A DNA stretch of 64,000 nt from contig NZ_LMVM01000023.1 of the NCBI RefSeq assembly GCF_002287175.1, forward strand, positions 186,001 through 250,000. Reading direction: 5' to 3'. The DNA comes from Methanobacterium bryantii. GTDB taxonomy: Archaea; Methanobacteriota; Methanobacteria; Methanobacteriales; Methanobacteriaceae. The notes under the pieces were generated by a model. That model saw only the letters and a list, made by a program, of their open reading frames with translations, did not search any database and was not told the DNA's origin. Below are positions 10,194-19,145 of this stretch, piece after piece. The translations under genes were made by a program, and so were the position numbers. The first letter of the stretch is position 1; each line of letters opens with the position of its first letter.

Positions 10194-10550
10194 TATAGTA
10201 AATAACTAAATAGTTTTGACTACTTATATGAGAAATCTGTTTATATGTTGTTGACCCCAAAAAAATCAGAGTTAGCAAAAAACTTTGTTTTTTGCACTAT
10301 TGAAAAGCAAAGCTTTTCGATGCCCCGAAATTATAAATTTCGAGGGCTCCAAGAAATTCTATAGAATTTTTGAGAGATTTTTGGGCTATCAAACACATCG
10401 TGTTCGGGCATGCAAAAATTGGAAATTTTCGCGGTTGCAAATTTACCATTTTCAAATATCAAAAAATTATTAGGTTTAAAAAGTTATGTTTACGGAACGA
10501 AGTTCCGTAACCGTGAAAATTCTATGAATTTTCACATGTTATTTACTATA
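10194..10550. repeat. Palindrome array 1 inside an inverted-repeat element
   Basis: Bounded by a 13-bp perfect inverted repeat, TATAGTAAATAAC at 10194-10206 and GTTATTTACTATA at 10538-10550. Inside are about eight palindromes with 7-10 bp arms and mostly 3-nt loops, for example 10275-10295 (arms GCAAAAAAC/GTTTTTTGC), 10302-10318 (GAAAAGC/GCTTTTC) and 10491-10511 (TTACGGAAC/GTTCCGTAA). Some units are worn. The flanks (10196-10219 and 10473-10492) match the array-free element at 61.0 kb, so hairpins appear to have been added at two positions of a pre-existing short element. Confidence 0.85.
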
Positions 10551-10584
10551 ATTTTAAGAATACATGATTTGATCCTAAATTTCT

Positions 10585-10720
10585 AAAGCTCATGTCCATA
10601 ACATGTCATGAATTATACTTTCAAAATTGTAATGTTGGTATATGCATATCTTAAAACATGCAATTTACCTCAAGATCACACGAAAATTTATTTACACAAC
10701 TTCAGGAACATGAGCGTTAA
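10585..10720 (-). mobile_element. MITE-like element, family 1, copy C
   Basis: About 136 bp with terminal inverted repeats AGCTCATGT (left) and ACATGAGCGTT (right). It aligns over its length with the reverse complement of the copies at 28.8 and 59.7 kb, sharing segments such as TATCTTAAAACATG and TTTACACAACTT. No coding capacity. It lies 35 bp from palindrome array 1, and its right end contains the likely start codon of the F420-ligase-like gene. Confidence 0.8.
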
Positions 10721-11612
10721 AATAAACATCTCAAATTTTTATACAAATAAACCAATTAGATGTGCAGATATGAAAACCCAAAAATATGAAATTATTCCAG
10801 TTAAAACAGGTTACATCAAGCCAAACGAATCATACGACATAATCATTAATAATGCGGAGAATTTATTAGAAGATGGAGATTATCTTGTAATTTCAGAGAC
10901 TCCCATAGCCATAGCCCAGGGCAGAATGGTTGATGAAGCATTAGTTAAACCTTCATATCTTGCAACTTTTCTTGCAGATATCTGGTCAAAATACCTGTGG
11001 GGTTATATCCTCGGCCCCCTTTTAAGAATTAAACAGAGAACAATTAAAAATCTAAGAAATTTACCCCCTGAAGCACGATCACATAAAGAAGTTGTACTAA
11101 AATATTATGGATTAAAACATGCTTTAAAACCTGCTTCTGAAGCTGGAATTGACCTCAGTAATGCACCGGGGACTTATGTCTCTCTGTTACCACACGAGCC
11201 GCAGCATGTGGTGGAAGACATTGCACAAAAAATATCTAAAAATGTTGCAAAAGAAGTTGTAGCTATAGTAATTGATACAGATGCAACTTATGAATTTTTA
11301 GGTATGAAATTTACATCACTTCCCATAGCTGCAGAAGGAATTAAAGCTAATTTTGGAATAATGGGATATATGCTGGGAAGATTCGGCAGAATCATAGGCC
11401 CTACCCCCTTAGCTATCTCCAAACCCCAGAATATGGAAAAAATCCTGGAAATTGCCAAAGTTGCCGATGATTACCAAAACCAAACTGAATACAGTATGAA
11501 AACGGTTTACGACATGGGAAATACATTTGACAAAGAAGTTGACAGCGTAACAATTGAAATGTTGAGTTCTATAGAACATACCCCCGCAGTCATCATCAGG
11601 GAGCTTAAATAA
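10710..11612 (+). CDS. F420-0:glutamate ligase-like (CofE-related) protein
   Basis: The 300-residue protein resembles the F420 ligase fold family: KYEIIPVKTGYIKPNESYD near the start, ISETPIAIAQGRMVDE, PPEARSHKEVVLKYYG and VIDTDATYEF, which could bind metal and phosphate. It differs enough from true CofE that the reaction, addition of gamma-linked glutamate to F420-0, cannot be assigned; conserved paralogues exist in methanogens. I place the start at ATG 10710 (MSVKINIS), although the frame is open upstream to 10608. This ATG lies in the terminal repeat of a MITE-like element, so the native start may have been replaced; MKTQKYEI at 10770 is an alternative. Confidence 0.75.
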   Translation: MSVKINISNFYTNKPIRCADMKTQKYEIIPVKTGYIKPNESYDIIINNAENLLEDGDYLVISETPIAIAQGRMVDEALVKPSYLATFLADIWSKYLWGYILGPLLRIKQRTIKNLRNLPPEARSHKEVVLKYYGLKHALKPASEAGIDLSNAPGTYVSLLPHEPQHVVEDIAQKISKNVAKEVVAIVIDTDATYEFLGMKFTSLPIAAEGIKANFGIMGYMLGRFGRIIGPTPLAISKPQNMEKILEIAKVADDYQNQTEYSMKTVYDMGNTFDKEVDSVTIEMLSSIEHTPAVIIRELK

Positions 11613-11869
11613 TGATTATATCTATTGACATCATTGTCCGCCATGATCAATATTGTTACATCCAAATAATTAAATAGTAGTATAACAATAATAATAACAA
11701 GAGTCAAAATGTGTTACTCAACATCATTTTGATAAAAATTAAAATTTAAATGTCTTAAGAACCAGTGTTTTTCAGAAATGCTCGTTAAATATTTTTTTAA
11801 TTTAACTTTAACGACTTTGCAATTTACATCTACCGCACTTTTTTAAAATAATTTCCTAGGAGGATAAAC

Positions 11870-12415
11870 ATGCTTAATGTTAATGGCCCAGTAACTCAAG
11901 AATTAATTAAATCTTCCCTATCTAAAGAAGGAACCGAGATTCTAAACGAAACTATGGTTCAAGAATTGATCCATGAAGTCACTGAAGATAATGAACATAG
12001 TCTCACCATTATCAAATGTCTTTTAGAAGGTAAAATAACTGATGAAGAAATTTCAGAAGAAATCGAAGTAAGACTCAATATAGTGAGAAGAATTCTTTAC
12101 AAACTCTACGATGCAGGACTTGCAAGCTACAAGCGAAGTAAGGATCCTGAAACTCAGTGGTACACCTACAGCTGGACATTTGAAAAAGACAGTGTTATTG
12201 AAACTATTTCTAAGAACTACGAAGAAAAAGCAGAAGAAATCGAAGAATCATTAGCATATGAAGAAGACAATATGTTCTTTGTATGTACCAATGGATGCAG
12301 ATTTAAATTTGAAGAAGCTGCAGAGTACAACTTCATATGTCCGGAATGTGATGAAACACTAGAGTACCAGGATAACACTTCCGTAATCAGTGGATTAAAA
12401 GAACAAATGAACTAA
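11870..12415 (+). CDS. tfe: Transcription initiation factor E, alpha subunit
   Basis: Stabilises promoter opening with TBP, TFB and RNA polymerase. The 181-residue protein has an N-terminal winged helix (about 30-95, with EISEEIEVRLNIVRRILYKL), a charged linker and a C-terminal zinc ribbon with cysteines 139, 143, 157 and 160. AGGAGG precedes the ATG at ideal spacing. The 257-bp leader region upstream (11613-11869) shows no gene. The HD-domain gene follows after 21 bp and may be co-transcribed. Confidence 0.95.
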   Translation: MLNVNGPVTQELIKSSLSKEGTEILNETMVQELIHEVTEDNEHSLTIIKCLLEGKITDEEISEEIEVRLNIVRRILYKLYDAGLASYKRSKDPETQWYTYSWTFEKDSVIETISKNYEEKAEEIEESLAYEEDNMFFVCTNGCRFKFEEAAEYNFICPECDETLEYQDNTSVISGLKEQMN

Positions 12416-12436
12416 TTCTTTTTCAGGGGCAAATAT

Positions 12437-12913
12437 TTGACTATTAAAATTTTAAAGGATTTAAATTGCCCTATTCATTTAATTAATCATTCCAAGGCTG
12501 TTTGCATGAAAGCCTTGAAATTATCTTCTAATTTTGATGTTGATATCGAACTGGTAGAAACAGGCGCTCTACTCCACGATATTGGTAGATCTAAAACAAA
12601 TGGCATAGATCATGCAATAGCAGGCGCAGAAATACTAAAAAATATGGGATTCCCCGATTCCATTGCAAATATTGCACTGAGGCATATAGGTGCAGGTATT
12701 CCAAAAGAAGAAGCAATACAGCTAGGTTTACCTCCACAGGATTATATTCCACTTACACTCGAAGAAAAAATTGTCGCCCATGCAGATAATTTAACCCACT
12801 GGGACAAAGAAGTAAATTTAGATTTTGTAATTAAAAAGTGGAATGAAAGGCTTGGAGAAGATCATCCATCAATCAAGAGGATTATCAAGCTCCATAATGA
12901 GATTGTAGGTTAA
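12437..12913 (+). CDS. HD-domain hydrolase, TIGR00295-like
   Basis: The 158-residue protein is an HD-superfamily metal-dependent phosphohydrolase: H-HD-D ligands are visible in INHSKAVCMKAL, GALLHDIGRSKTNGIDHAIAG and the later HADNLTHWDKE. Size and pattern fit a small uncharacterised archaeal HD family. The start is TTG at 12437, preceded by CAGGGGC. It follows tfe closely, which suggests one transcript. Substrate unknown. Confidence 0.8.
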   Translation: MTIKILKDLNCPIHLINHSKAVCMKALKLSSNFDVDIELVETGALLHDIGRSKTNGIDHAIAGAEILKNMGFPDSIANIALRHIGAGIPKEEAIQLGLPPQDYIPLTLEEKIVAHADNLTHWDKEVNLDFVIKKWNERLGEDHPSIKRIIKLHNEIVG

Positions 12914-12947
12914 TACTTATTAATTTTCAGTTTTTTACTATATGTAA

Positions 12948-13733
12948 TTATATTTTCTTAGTATCAATGATCTCAGATTTCTCATCCTGTTTAAAACTGT
13001 TTTTATATTCCACTTGCTCAATTTTACAGCCAGACCCAATGGTTACATCAGTTCCCCTCACTATTTTTGCAGTTGTGTTTTCAAGGTAAACACTGTCTCC
13101 TTCAATAATATCTGCAGTAAGTTCATTTTGTTCGCCGGGCATGACAATAAGTTTAAGGCCTAAAAAGCTTAATTTTCCGCTTTTTTTAACTGTGATTTCT
13201 GATCCACCAATTTCATGTACTTTACACGGCCAGTATAAGTTTATTTTTACTATATCTGCATTTAACAGCCCATCAATTGTAAGACCTCCTTCTACAGTGA
13301 AAATTTCGGCGTTGCAATCTCCACCAGTTCTGATATTCCCTGTAATTTTAGCCTCATCTGCAACTAATTCACCGTTAACTTCAAGTTCCCCCTGAACTTT
13401 AACTTTTTGAACTTTTAGATTACCTTTAACATCTGCCTCGCCCCTTATGGTTACCTTACCTTCAGCTTTTAGGTTTCCATCAACTCCACCTTCCCCATTA
13501 ACTTTAAAATCAGTGCAGTCAATATTTCCATCTAACATTCCTTCCCCCATTATGCTGACATTATTTGCTGCATTTAGATTGCCGTCTACTGTACCTTCTC
13601 CATTAATTTTAAAATCCTTACATTCAATATCACCATTTATTTTTCCTTCTCCCATTATGCGAATTTTATTGTACTTCCCGCCGGATGAACTTCCAGATCC
13701 ATAAATTTTTAAATCTTCAACTTTGTTTTCCAT
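12948..13733 (-). CDS. Bactofilin-family polymer-forming protein (second copy)
   Basis: The 261-residue protein is built of short repeats of the form IxGEGxxxGxL (GKINGDIECKDFKINGEGTV and onward to about residue 150), which predict a right-handed beta-helix as in bactofilins, bacterial cytoskeletal polymers. The second half holds a KINLYWPCKVHEIGGSEITVKK segment also present in the sister gene at 16.1-16.7 kb. Both end with VEYxxSFKQDE. No membrane helix is seen. AAGGAGA precedes the ATG. It is separated from the ABC exporter upstream by palindrome array 2. Confidence 0.85.
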   Translation of the reverse strand: MENKVEDLKIYGSGSSSGGKYNKIRIMGEGKINGDIECKDFKINGEGTVDGNLNAANNVSIMGEGMLDGNIDCTDFKVNGEGGVDGNLKAEGKVTIRGEADVKGNLKVQKVKVQGELEVNGELVADEAKITGNIRTGGDCNAEIFTVEGGLTIDGLLNADIVKINLYWPCKVHEIGGSEITVKKSGKLSFLGLKLIVMPGEQNELTADIIEGDSVYLENTTAKIVRGTDVTIGSGCKIEQVEYKNSFKQDEKSEIIDTKKI

Positions 13734-13754
13734 AATAATCTCTCCTTAAATAAA

Positions 13755-13915
13755 ACCCACAAAAATCACAGATTTTTGGGGTGTTTGCAAATCTCTCAAA
13801 TCCGAAGGATTTGGAGCACAAAAATCACAGATTTTTGTTAGCTTCGATTTGCAACCGTAAAAAACGAAGTTTTTTACATGTTTGCAAAATTCCATAATTT
13901 TCGAGCATTAAAGAA
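13755..13915. repeat. Palindrome array 2
   Basis: About five palindromes between an ABC permease and a bactofilin gene that run in the same direction. Arms CAAAAATC/GATTTTTG with loop ACA occur twice (13764-13782 and 13818-13836), with CAAATCC/GGATTTG between them. Next comes the common linker AACC, a hairpin with arms GTAAAAAAC/GTTTTTTAC (13858-13878), and the linker ATG. The array probably separates or attenuates the last gene of this operon. Confidence 0.8.
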
Positions 13916-13921
13916 AGAGAA

Positions 13922-15016
13922 CTAATCCTCTTTCCAGCTAAATGTAGCTACCCCTAATCCAAACAGTATGATTCCAAGTACTGCAACAATTAACAGGTTA
14001 ATACATGCATCTCCAGTATTTCCTGTGATCATAGAACTTCTCAAACCTTCACTCAGGTAAGTTAAAGGAGATATTTTTGCCAGATACTGCAGGAACCACG
14101 GCATATTCTCAACAGGTATTAAAGTCCCTGAAACGAACATCAATGGAAATGTTATAACTCCCACAGCGTTCATGGCAGATTCTTCATTTTTAACGAAGTT
14201 TGCAACCACTATTCCAAACCCTGCAAAAAGTGCAGTTCCAAGGACTATCAACAGTAAACTTATCAGGTTGATATTTGGATGTATGTTAAATACAAGCCAT
14301 GCCAGGAATACAGCCACTGCCAGAGAAAGAATCACCAGCACAGTCCATGTGGTAATTCTTGCAGCAATCCATTCCTTACTTGAAAGGGGGGTGGTTGAAA
14401 GTTTTCTAAACACACCACTACTACGTAATCTTGCAATGGTTCCCACTGCCATGTTTGTTGCTGCAGACATTATAGTAATAGCAAGTATTCCTGGAAGCAG
14501 GAAGTCAAAGTAGTTCATTCCAGATGAAGCAGCTTCAGTTGGGTTTACATTAATAATATTTTTGGCACCAGCCATTTTCATGTTGAAACCATTTGCAACC
14601 TGTTGAACCACAGAAACAGCCGCCATGGATGTAGATTTTGACTTGTCGTAGTATATTGGTAAATCAGCACTAGGAAGACCACCAGATCCTGTCGTTAAAA
14701 TGTCATGCCCAAATCCTTTCGGTATTTCAAGATATGCGGAGACTTTCCCATCTTTAAGCATCTGCTCCAGATTCATACCTGAACCATCTTTGAGTTCCAA
14801 CGCCCCTGTAGAGTTCAATGCCTGAATAAAAGAATTCGACATCTGTGAACCATCGTTATCCTGATAATATAATGTGATAGAGCCAGATTGACCACCAAAT
14901 ATGTATCCAAATAAGAGGAATAAAACTATAGGAAATACAAACATCCAGAAAATGTTCATTCTGTCCCTGAAGGTCTCTTTAAAACTGTATTTAATATCAG
15001 TAGTAATTCGTGACAT
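13922..15016 (-). CDS. ABC-2 type transporter permease
   Basis: Membrane subunit of an exporter. The 364-residue protein has one N-terminal transmembrane helix (MNIFWMFVFPIVLFLLFGYI), a large extracytoplasmic domain of about 130 residues, and five further helices from about residue 170 on, the ABC-2/DrrB-like layout. Its ATG follows the stop of the ATPase gene directly (TAAATG), so the two form one transporter. Substrate unknown; the bactofilin neighbours suggest an envelope-related role. Confidence 0.9.
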   Translation of the reverse strand: MSRITTDIKYSFKETFRDRMNIFWMFVFPIVLFLLFGYIFGGQSGSITLYYQDNDGSQMSNSFIQALNSTGALELKDGSGMNLEQMLKDGKVSAYLEIPKGFGHDILTTGSGGLPSADLPIYYDKSKSTSMAAVSVVQQVANGFNMKMAGAKNIINVNPTEAASSGMNYFDFLLPGILAITIMSAATNMAVGTIARLRSSGVFRKLSTTPLSSKEWIAARITTWTVLVILSLAVAVFLAWLVFNIHPNINLISLLLIVLGTALFAGFGIVVANFVKNEESAMNAVGVITFPLMFVSGTLIPVENMPWFLQYLAKISPLTYLSEGLRSSMITGNTGDACINLLIVAVLGIILFGLGVATFSWKED

Positions 15017-15946
15017 TTATTTTCCCCCTTCAACAAGCTTATCACCAGTTAAATTTAAAAATACATCTTCAAGGGTTGCTTTTTTAACGTAAAGCTCTTC
15101 GCATGTTAAACCACTTGCATTAATAATAGATATTGCATCAGACATGCTCTTCATACCATTTCCTTCTTCTAATTCTACCAGAATGTCATTGCCTTCAACT
15201 TTACAATCAGGGATAGCTTTAATAAGTTCACCTCTTGTATGTTCGTCACATTCTCTGATAATAAGCATATTACCCCCACCATAACGATTTATTAAGTCTT
15301 CAGGGGTTCCTTCAGCAATGATATGGCCGTTATGTAAGACACACACCCTACCTGCAAGATAGTGGGCTTCATCCATGTAATGAGTTGTAAGAAATACGGT
15401 CTTACCCTGTTTTTTTAATTCTTTAACTGCATCCCATACGTCTCTTCTTGCTTTTGGGTCAAGACCAGTGCTTGGTTCATCAAGAAAAACTATTTCAGGA
15501 TCATTTACAAGCGATATAGCAATTCCCACACGTTGTTTTAAACCTCCAGAAAGGTCCTTAAATAAAACATCTCTTTTATGCTCTAAACTCAACATTTTGA
15601 CGAGGGCATCCACGTCTACATGTTTTGGATACATTTGAGCAAAATAATCGATATTTTCATATACTGTCAACCATTCAAATGCATTAAAATCCTGCGGAAG
15701 CACGCCAATTTTTTGTTTAACTTTCATTTCGTCTTTTTTAATGTCAAATCCAAGAATATTTACAGAACCTGCAGTTGAACTTTTAAGACATTCCATTATC
15801 TCAACTGTTGTTGTTTTACCTGCACCATTAGGACCAAGGAAAGCGAATATTTCGCCTTTTTTGATACTAAATGATATATTATCTACTGCAGTGAAATCCC
15901 CGTATTTTTTTACCAGAGATTTCACCTCAATTACGTTATTTGTCAT
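15017..15946 (-). CDS. ABC transporter ATP-binding protein (DrrA-like)
   Basis: Drives the permease encoded next. The 309-residue protein has Walker A GPNGAGKTT (about residue 38-46), the signature LSGGLKQRVGIAISLV, Walker B IVFLDEPSTGLDP and the H-loop TTHYMDEA. A C-terminal extension of about 80 residues is typical of ATPases paired with ABC-2 permeases. The start is taken as ATG 15946 because GGAG lies 8 bases upstream; a GTG three codons earlier is too close to it. Confidence 0.94.
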   Translation of the reverse strand: MTNNVIEVKSLVKKYGDFTAVDNISFSIKKGEIFAFLGPNGAGKTTTVEIMECLKSSTAGSVNILGFDIKKDEMKVKQKIGVLPQDFNAFEWLTVYENIDYFAQMYPKHVDVDALVKMLSLEHKRDVLFKDLSGGLKQRVGIAISLVNDPEIVFLDEPSTGLDPKARRDVWDAVKELKKQGKTVFLTTHYMDEAHYLAGRVCVLHNGHIIAEGTPEDLINRYGGGNMLIIRECDEHTRGELIKAIPDCKVEGNDILVELEEGNGMKSMSDAISIINASGLTCEELYVKKATLEDVFLNLTGDKLVEGGK

Positions 15947-16053
15947 CTTTTTCACTCCATATAACTATCATAAACTCAACCCAACAGTAGTTAGCCTATT
16001 TTTTTCTATGAATACCTGCTTAATGTAAGAGCATGTGAAAAGTATTATCATTA

Positions 16054-16734
16054 TCATATCCTCCTGTGAGTGCCAACCACAGCATTTTCATCCTGTTTGA
16101 AACTTTCATTATACTCTACAAGTTCAATTTCACAGTCAGGCCCTAATTCTATGTTATTTCCCCTCACGACTTTGGCATGGGTATTCTCTAGGTAAACATC
16201 ATCTCCCTCAATAACATCTGCATTAAGACCTTTATCGTGCCCATGTGGCCAGATAAAGTTTTTTAGACCTCTTAATCCAAACCGGCCCATTTTTTTAACC
16301 GTGATTTTCTCACCGCCAATTTCGCGTGCCCTGGATGGCCCGTGTAAATTGAGTTTTAATTCACCTGCATTTAAGAGGCCTTCAACTGCAAACATGCCGT
16401 CTACACGAAACATTTCAGCGTTGCAGTCCCCTCCAATATTGGCATTTCCATAGGTTTCAGCCTCTTCTACAGATAAATTCCCTTCAATATTTACCATACC
16501 ATTAACTTTAACTTTTTCAGCCCTCAAATCCCCTTTTATTGAACTATTACCATTAATTTTGGCAGTTTCTGCTTTCACGCTGCCTTTAACATTAGCCTGT
16601 CCATTAACTCTCAAATAAACACATTCCAGATCACCGCTTATACTTCCATTTCCATTTATAGTTACAGAGTTGTATTTGCCCCCAGTTGAACTTCCATGAC
16701 CGTTGATTTTCAAGTTAGATATGCTCTCTTCCAT
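16054..16734 (-). CDS. Bactofilin-family polymer-forming protein (first copy)
   Basis: The 226-residue protein has the same beta-helix repeat pattern as the gene at 12.9-13.7 kb (NGxGSISGDL, NGQANVKGSV, NGNSSIKGDL and so on), the shared EIGGEKITVKK segment and the VEYNESFKQDE tail. The two are clear paralogues. GGTGAT precedes ATG 16734; an earlier in-frame ATG at 16746 overlaps the stop of the YhbD-like gene by one base. The order YhbD-like regulator then bactofilin recalls the yhbD-yhbE-yhbF cluster of Bacillus. Confidence 0.87.
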   Translation of the reverse strand: MEESISNLKINGHGSSTGGKYNSVTINGNGSISGDLECVYLRVNGQANVKGSVKAETAKINGNSSIKGDLRAEKVKVNGMVNIEGNLSVEEAETYGNANIGGDCNAEMFRVDGMFAVEGLLNAGELKLNLHGPSRAREIGGEKITVKKMGRFGLRGLKNFIWPHGHDKGLNADVIEGDDVYLENTHAKVVRGNNIELGPDCEIELVEYNESFKQDENAVVGTHRRI

Positions 16735-16745
16735 AATAATCACCA

Positions 16746-17369
16746 TTAAGCTATTTTAATTTTTAATTCCTCAATTAAATCAGATAAATTCATCCTTTCA
16801 ATGAGGTTCATGCTGCTTTCAAAATGAATATCACAAACATTTGAGACCAGGCAGCAGGTTGAAATTCCAAGTTTACGCAGGAAAAGCAGTTCACCGCCTT
16901 TTCCCTTAAATTCAGGATATTTCTCTTCTAACAGATTTAATATTATTTCTCCCTCATCAAAATTGATTTTTCCAGATTCAAACATTTTATCTAAAATATA
17001 AATGTAAAGCATCTCTCCAAATGCAAATTTTTCTACCTCACCTTTCCTTTGGGTGTAAAAATTAAGGGTGGTCTTTGAAACAATGTTCCGTTCCACCAAT
17101 TTTTCGCTTTCAAGCACTATTTCCCTTAAATTTGGGGAAAGCATGTCGGCAAGATCATCCAGCGATACGTCTCCTTTCATGTTTTTTATCTTTTCAACCC
17201 TATCCAGTATCCTGTCTTTTGGAAAAAAGGTCTCCTGGCCTGTGAATGTGGATTTCTTAATGAACCATTCTTCAGGTATGAGGTTTTTCCTTTTCCAGCG
17301 GTAAAGCTGGCCGTAGGAAATTCCAGTTAACTCCAAAAGCTCTTTTTTGGATATTAAATCGTCTTCCAT
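16746..17369 (-). CDS. YhbD-like MerR-type regulator (DUF4004)
   Basis: The 207-residue protein starts with a MerR-like helix-turn-helix (ISKKELLELTGISYGQLYRW, about residue 5-24) followed by KNLIPEEWFIKKSTFTGQE, the hallmark of the YhbD/DUF4004 family of Firmicutes, then a helical effector region. Two adjacent cysteines (STCCLV) lie near residue 172. It is probably the regulator of the bactofilin-ABC operon that follows, and of itself, given a perfect palindrome in its promoter. GGAAGTGAT precedes ATG 17369. The family is bacterial in the main, so lateral transfer is likely. Confidence 0.82.
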   Translation of the reverse strand: MEDDLISKKELLELTGISYGQLYRWKRKNLIPEEWFIKKSTFTGQETFFPKDRILDRVEKIKNMKGDVSLDDLADMLSPNLREIVLESEKLVERNIVSKTTLNFYTQRKGEVEKFAFGEMLYIYILDKMFESGKINFDEGEIILNLLEEKYPEFKGKGGELLFLRKLGISTCCLVSNVCDIHFESSMNLIERMNLSDLIEELKIKIA

Positions 17370-17427
17370 ACACAAATCACTTCCAATACGCTAGTTTCAC
17401 TAATAAAACACCTAAGATCATTATAAA

Positions 17428-17520
17428 TTTGGAGCGACCATCAAATGAGGAGGCAGTAAATATCACTTGATGGTTCTCACGTAACATAACATTGTTACGC
17501 TAACTATATAAACTTTACCT
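17428..17520 (-). promoter_or_regulatory. Promoter and probable operator of the bactofilin operon
   Basis: Read on the minus strand: a TATA-like GTTTATATAG near 17505-17514, then at start-site distance a perfect palindrome CGTAACA-6 nt-TGTTACG (17480-17499), then a near-perfect inverted repeat ACCATCAAGTGA/TCATTTGATGGT flanking a 14-nt loop in the leader. The palindrome fits a dimeric regulator, plausibly the YhbD-like protein itself. The rest of 17370-17814 is AT-rich with no gene seen. Confidence 0.55.
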
Positions 17521-17814
17521 ATTGAGGATTCTGTTAACTAAATGTTATGCCATTGAGCAGTACTACAATATGCACAATATCACCATATTTAGAAATTTAT
17601 TACAGCTTTTTAAGGTATTACATCAATTTAAAATCAAAAAATCCCCTCAATAATTACTGAAATAAAACCTGATTTAAGTAATATGAAGAAAAATTGATTA
17701 ATTTAGTTAAAAAAGGAAAAACTAGAAAAAAACTCCGCTTTAACCTCTTAAAACTCTTCCAATTTTTTTGTTAAAGTATATTTAGTATTAAATTAAATTA
17801 GAAGTGGTGGTTGG

Positions 17815-18165
17815 ATGCTAGAATATGTAAATTATACAATAGAACAGAATATTGCATCAAAAGACATAAAAATTAAATATAAAGATATTAAACTCACTAA
17901 AGAGCAATATGATTATTTGAAAGACAGGTTAAACCTGTATATGTTCACTACACCGGATGAAGAATATCCTATGATACCATTAGCCAAATATAATGACTAT
18001 TACGAATCATTAACAATAAATCTTATTATTAGTGCCCCTTTTAAGTCTAGTTTTAACGATCCTGACGAATTAAACAGGGTACTTGAAACTCATATAACTG
18101 GATTTCAAGAATTTTATGAAAAACAAAAAGAAGAGTTTGGCCCCATAAATCATGAAAAAGATTGA
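17815..18165 (+). CDS. Hypothetical protein, 116 aa
   Basis: I do not recognise this protein. It is charged and soluble, with predicted alternating strands at the start (LEYVNYTIEQ, KIKYKDIKLT) and a helical C-terminus (LETHITGFQEFYEKQKEEFG). No signal peptide or membrane helix. GTGGTTGG precedes the ATG. Codon use looks like that of its neighbours, so I regard it as a real gene. It stands alone between the bactofilin operon and tfuA. Confidence 0.65.
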   Translation: MLEYVNYTIEQNIASKDIKIKYKDIKLTKEQYDYLKDRLNLYMFTTPDEEYPMIPLAKYNDYYESLTINLIISAPFKSSFNDPDELNRVLETHITGFQEFYEKQKEEFGPINHEKD

Positions 18166-18417
18166 TAGCTTTCTTTATACTGCCTTAGGTCTTTTTTTTA
18201 GCTCATATTTTTTATCTTCAATTTTATACTTTCTAATTTCAACATAAAATCAATTCTGCTATTTTAAATTAAATAATATTGCACTATATTGCATAATTTA
18301 AAATTCTGATATAAAATACACATTAAAATTTCCCATACATTTTAAAGAATAAGTTTCTGACAAGTCAAAAAATTATCAAATTACAGACATAAAAATATAA
18401 TAATTACAGCACATATC

Positions 18418-18428
18418 TATATAATGCA
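18418..18428 (+). promoter_or_regulatory. TATA box of tfuA
   Basis: CTATATAATG lies about 65 bp before the TTG start of tfuA. The rest of the 318-bp gap (18166-18483) is AT-rich and shows nothing else. Confidence 0.45.
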
Positions 18429-18483
18429 AATTTAATTGATTTCACAAGTTTACTCTGCTAATTTCACTAAAAGAGGTAAAATA

Positions 18484-19134
18484 TTGAATTTAAACAAAAA
18501 GAATATCATAATCTTTCTCGGACCATCACTGAGTGCTGATGAAGCTTCCAAAATATTAGATGCCGATTATCGTCCCCCAATACAGAGAGGAGATGTGACA
18601 GCTGCCTTGCAGGATAATCCAGACATAATTGGAATTATAGATGGTGTTTTTCACCAGCAGCCTGCAGTTTCCCACCGCGAAATATTAAATGCGCTTAAAA
18701 AAGACGTTACCATCGTGGGCGGGGCAAGTATGGGCGCACTCAGGGCATCAGAACTTGATGGCTTTGGAATGGTTGGAATAGGTTACGTTTATAACCAGTA
18801 CAAAAACGGCTTTATCGAATCAGATGATGACGTGGCAATTGTTATTAACCCCCTAAATTTAGAACAGCTCTCAGATTCACTTGTCAGCATGGAATATAAC
18901 TTCAAAAGGATGGTTGAGAAAGTAATAATATCTAAAGAAGAATTTAACAGATTATTTAAAACTGCAAAATCTATCTTCTATCCAAAAAGAACCTATGATC
19001 TGGTTTTTAAAAATGCAGATATTGATGATAGTAAAGTTAAAGAAATTAAAAAGTTTTTAGATGAAGAAGGAATTGATATCAAACGACAGGATGCAGTTGA
19101 TGTTATAAAATACATTAAAAACATAACAGAATGA
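18484..19134 (+). CDS. tfuA: TfuA-like protein, partner of YcaO in MCR thioamidation
   Basis: TfuA proteins work with a YcaO enzyme; in methanogens the pair installs thioglycine in the alpha subunit of methyl-coenzyme M reductase. The 216-residue protein shows the family core: IIFLGPSLSADEA at the start, DYRPPIQRGDV, IGIIDGVFHQQPAVSHREIL and GGASMGALRASEL. The start is TTG 18484 with GAGGT 7 bases upstream; the frame is open to 18436 but without a site. No ycaO gene is in the window. A LarE-like sulfur transferase gene follows in the same direction 176 bp later. Confidence 0.88.
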   Translation: MNLNKKNIIIFLGPSLSADEASKILDADYRPPIQRGDVTAALQDNPDIIGIIDGVFHQQPAVSHREILNALKKDVTIVGGASMGALRASELDGFGMVGIGYVYNQYKNGFIESDDDVAIVINPLNLEQLSDSLVSMEYNFKRMVEKVIISKEEFNRLFKTAKSIFYPKRTYDLVFKNADIDDSKVKEIKKFLDEEGIDIKRQDAVDVIKYIKNITE

Positions 19135-19145
19135 ATAACAATTTC

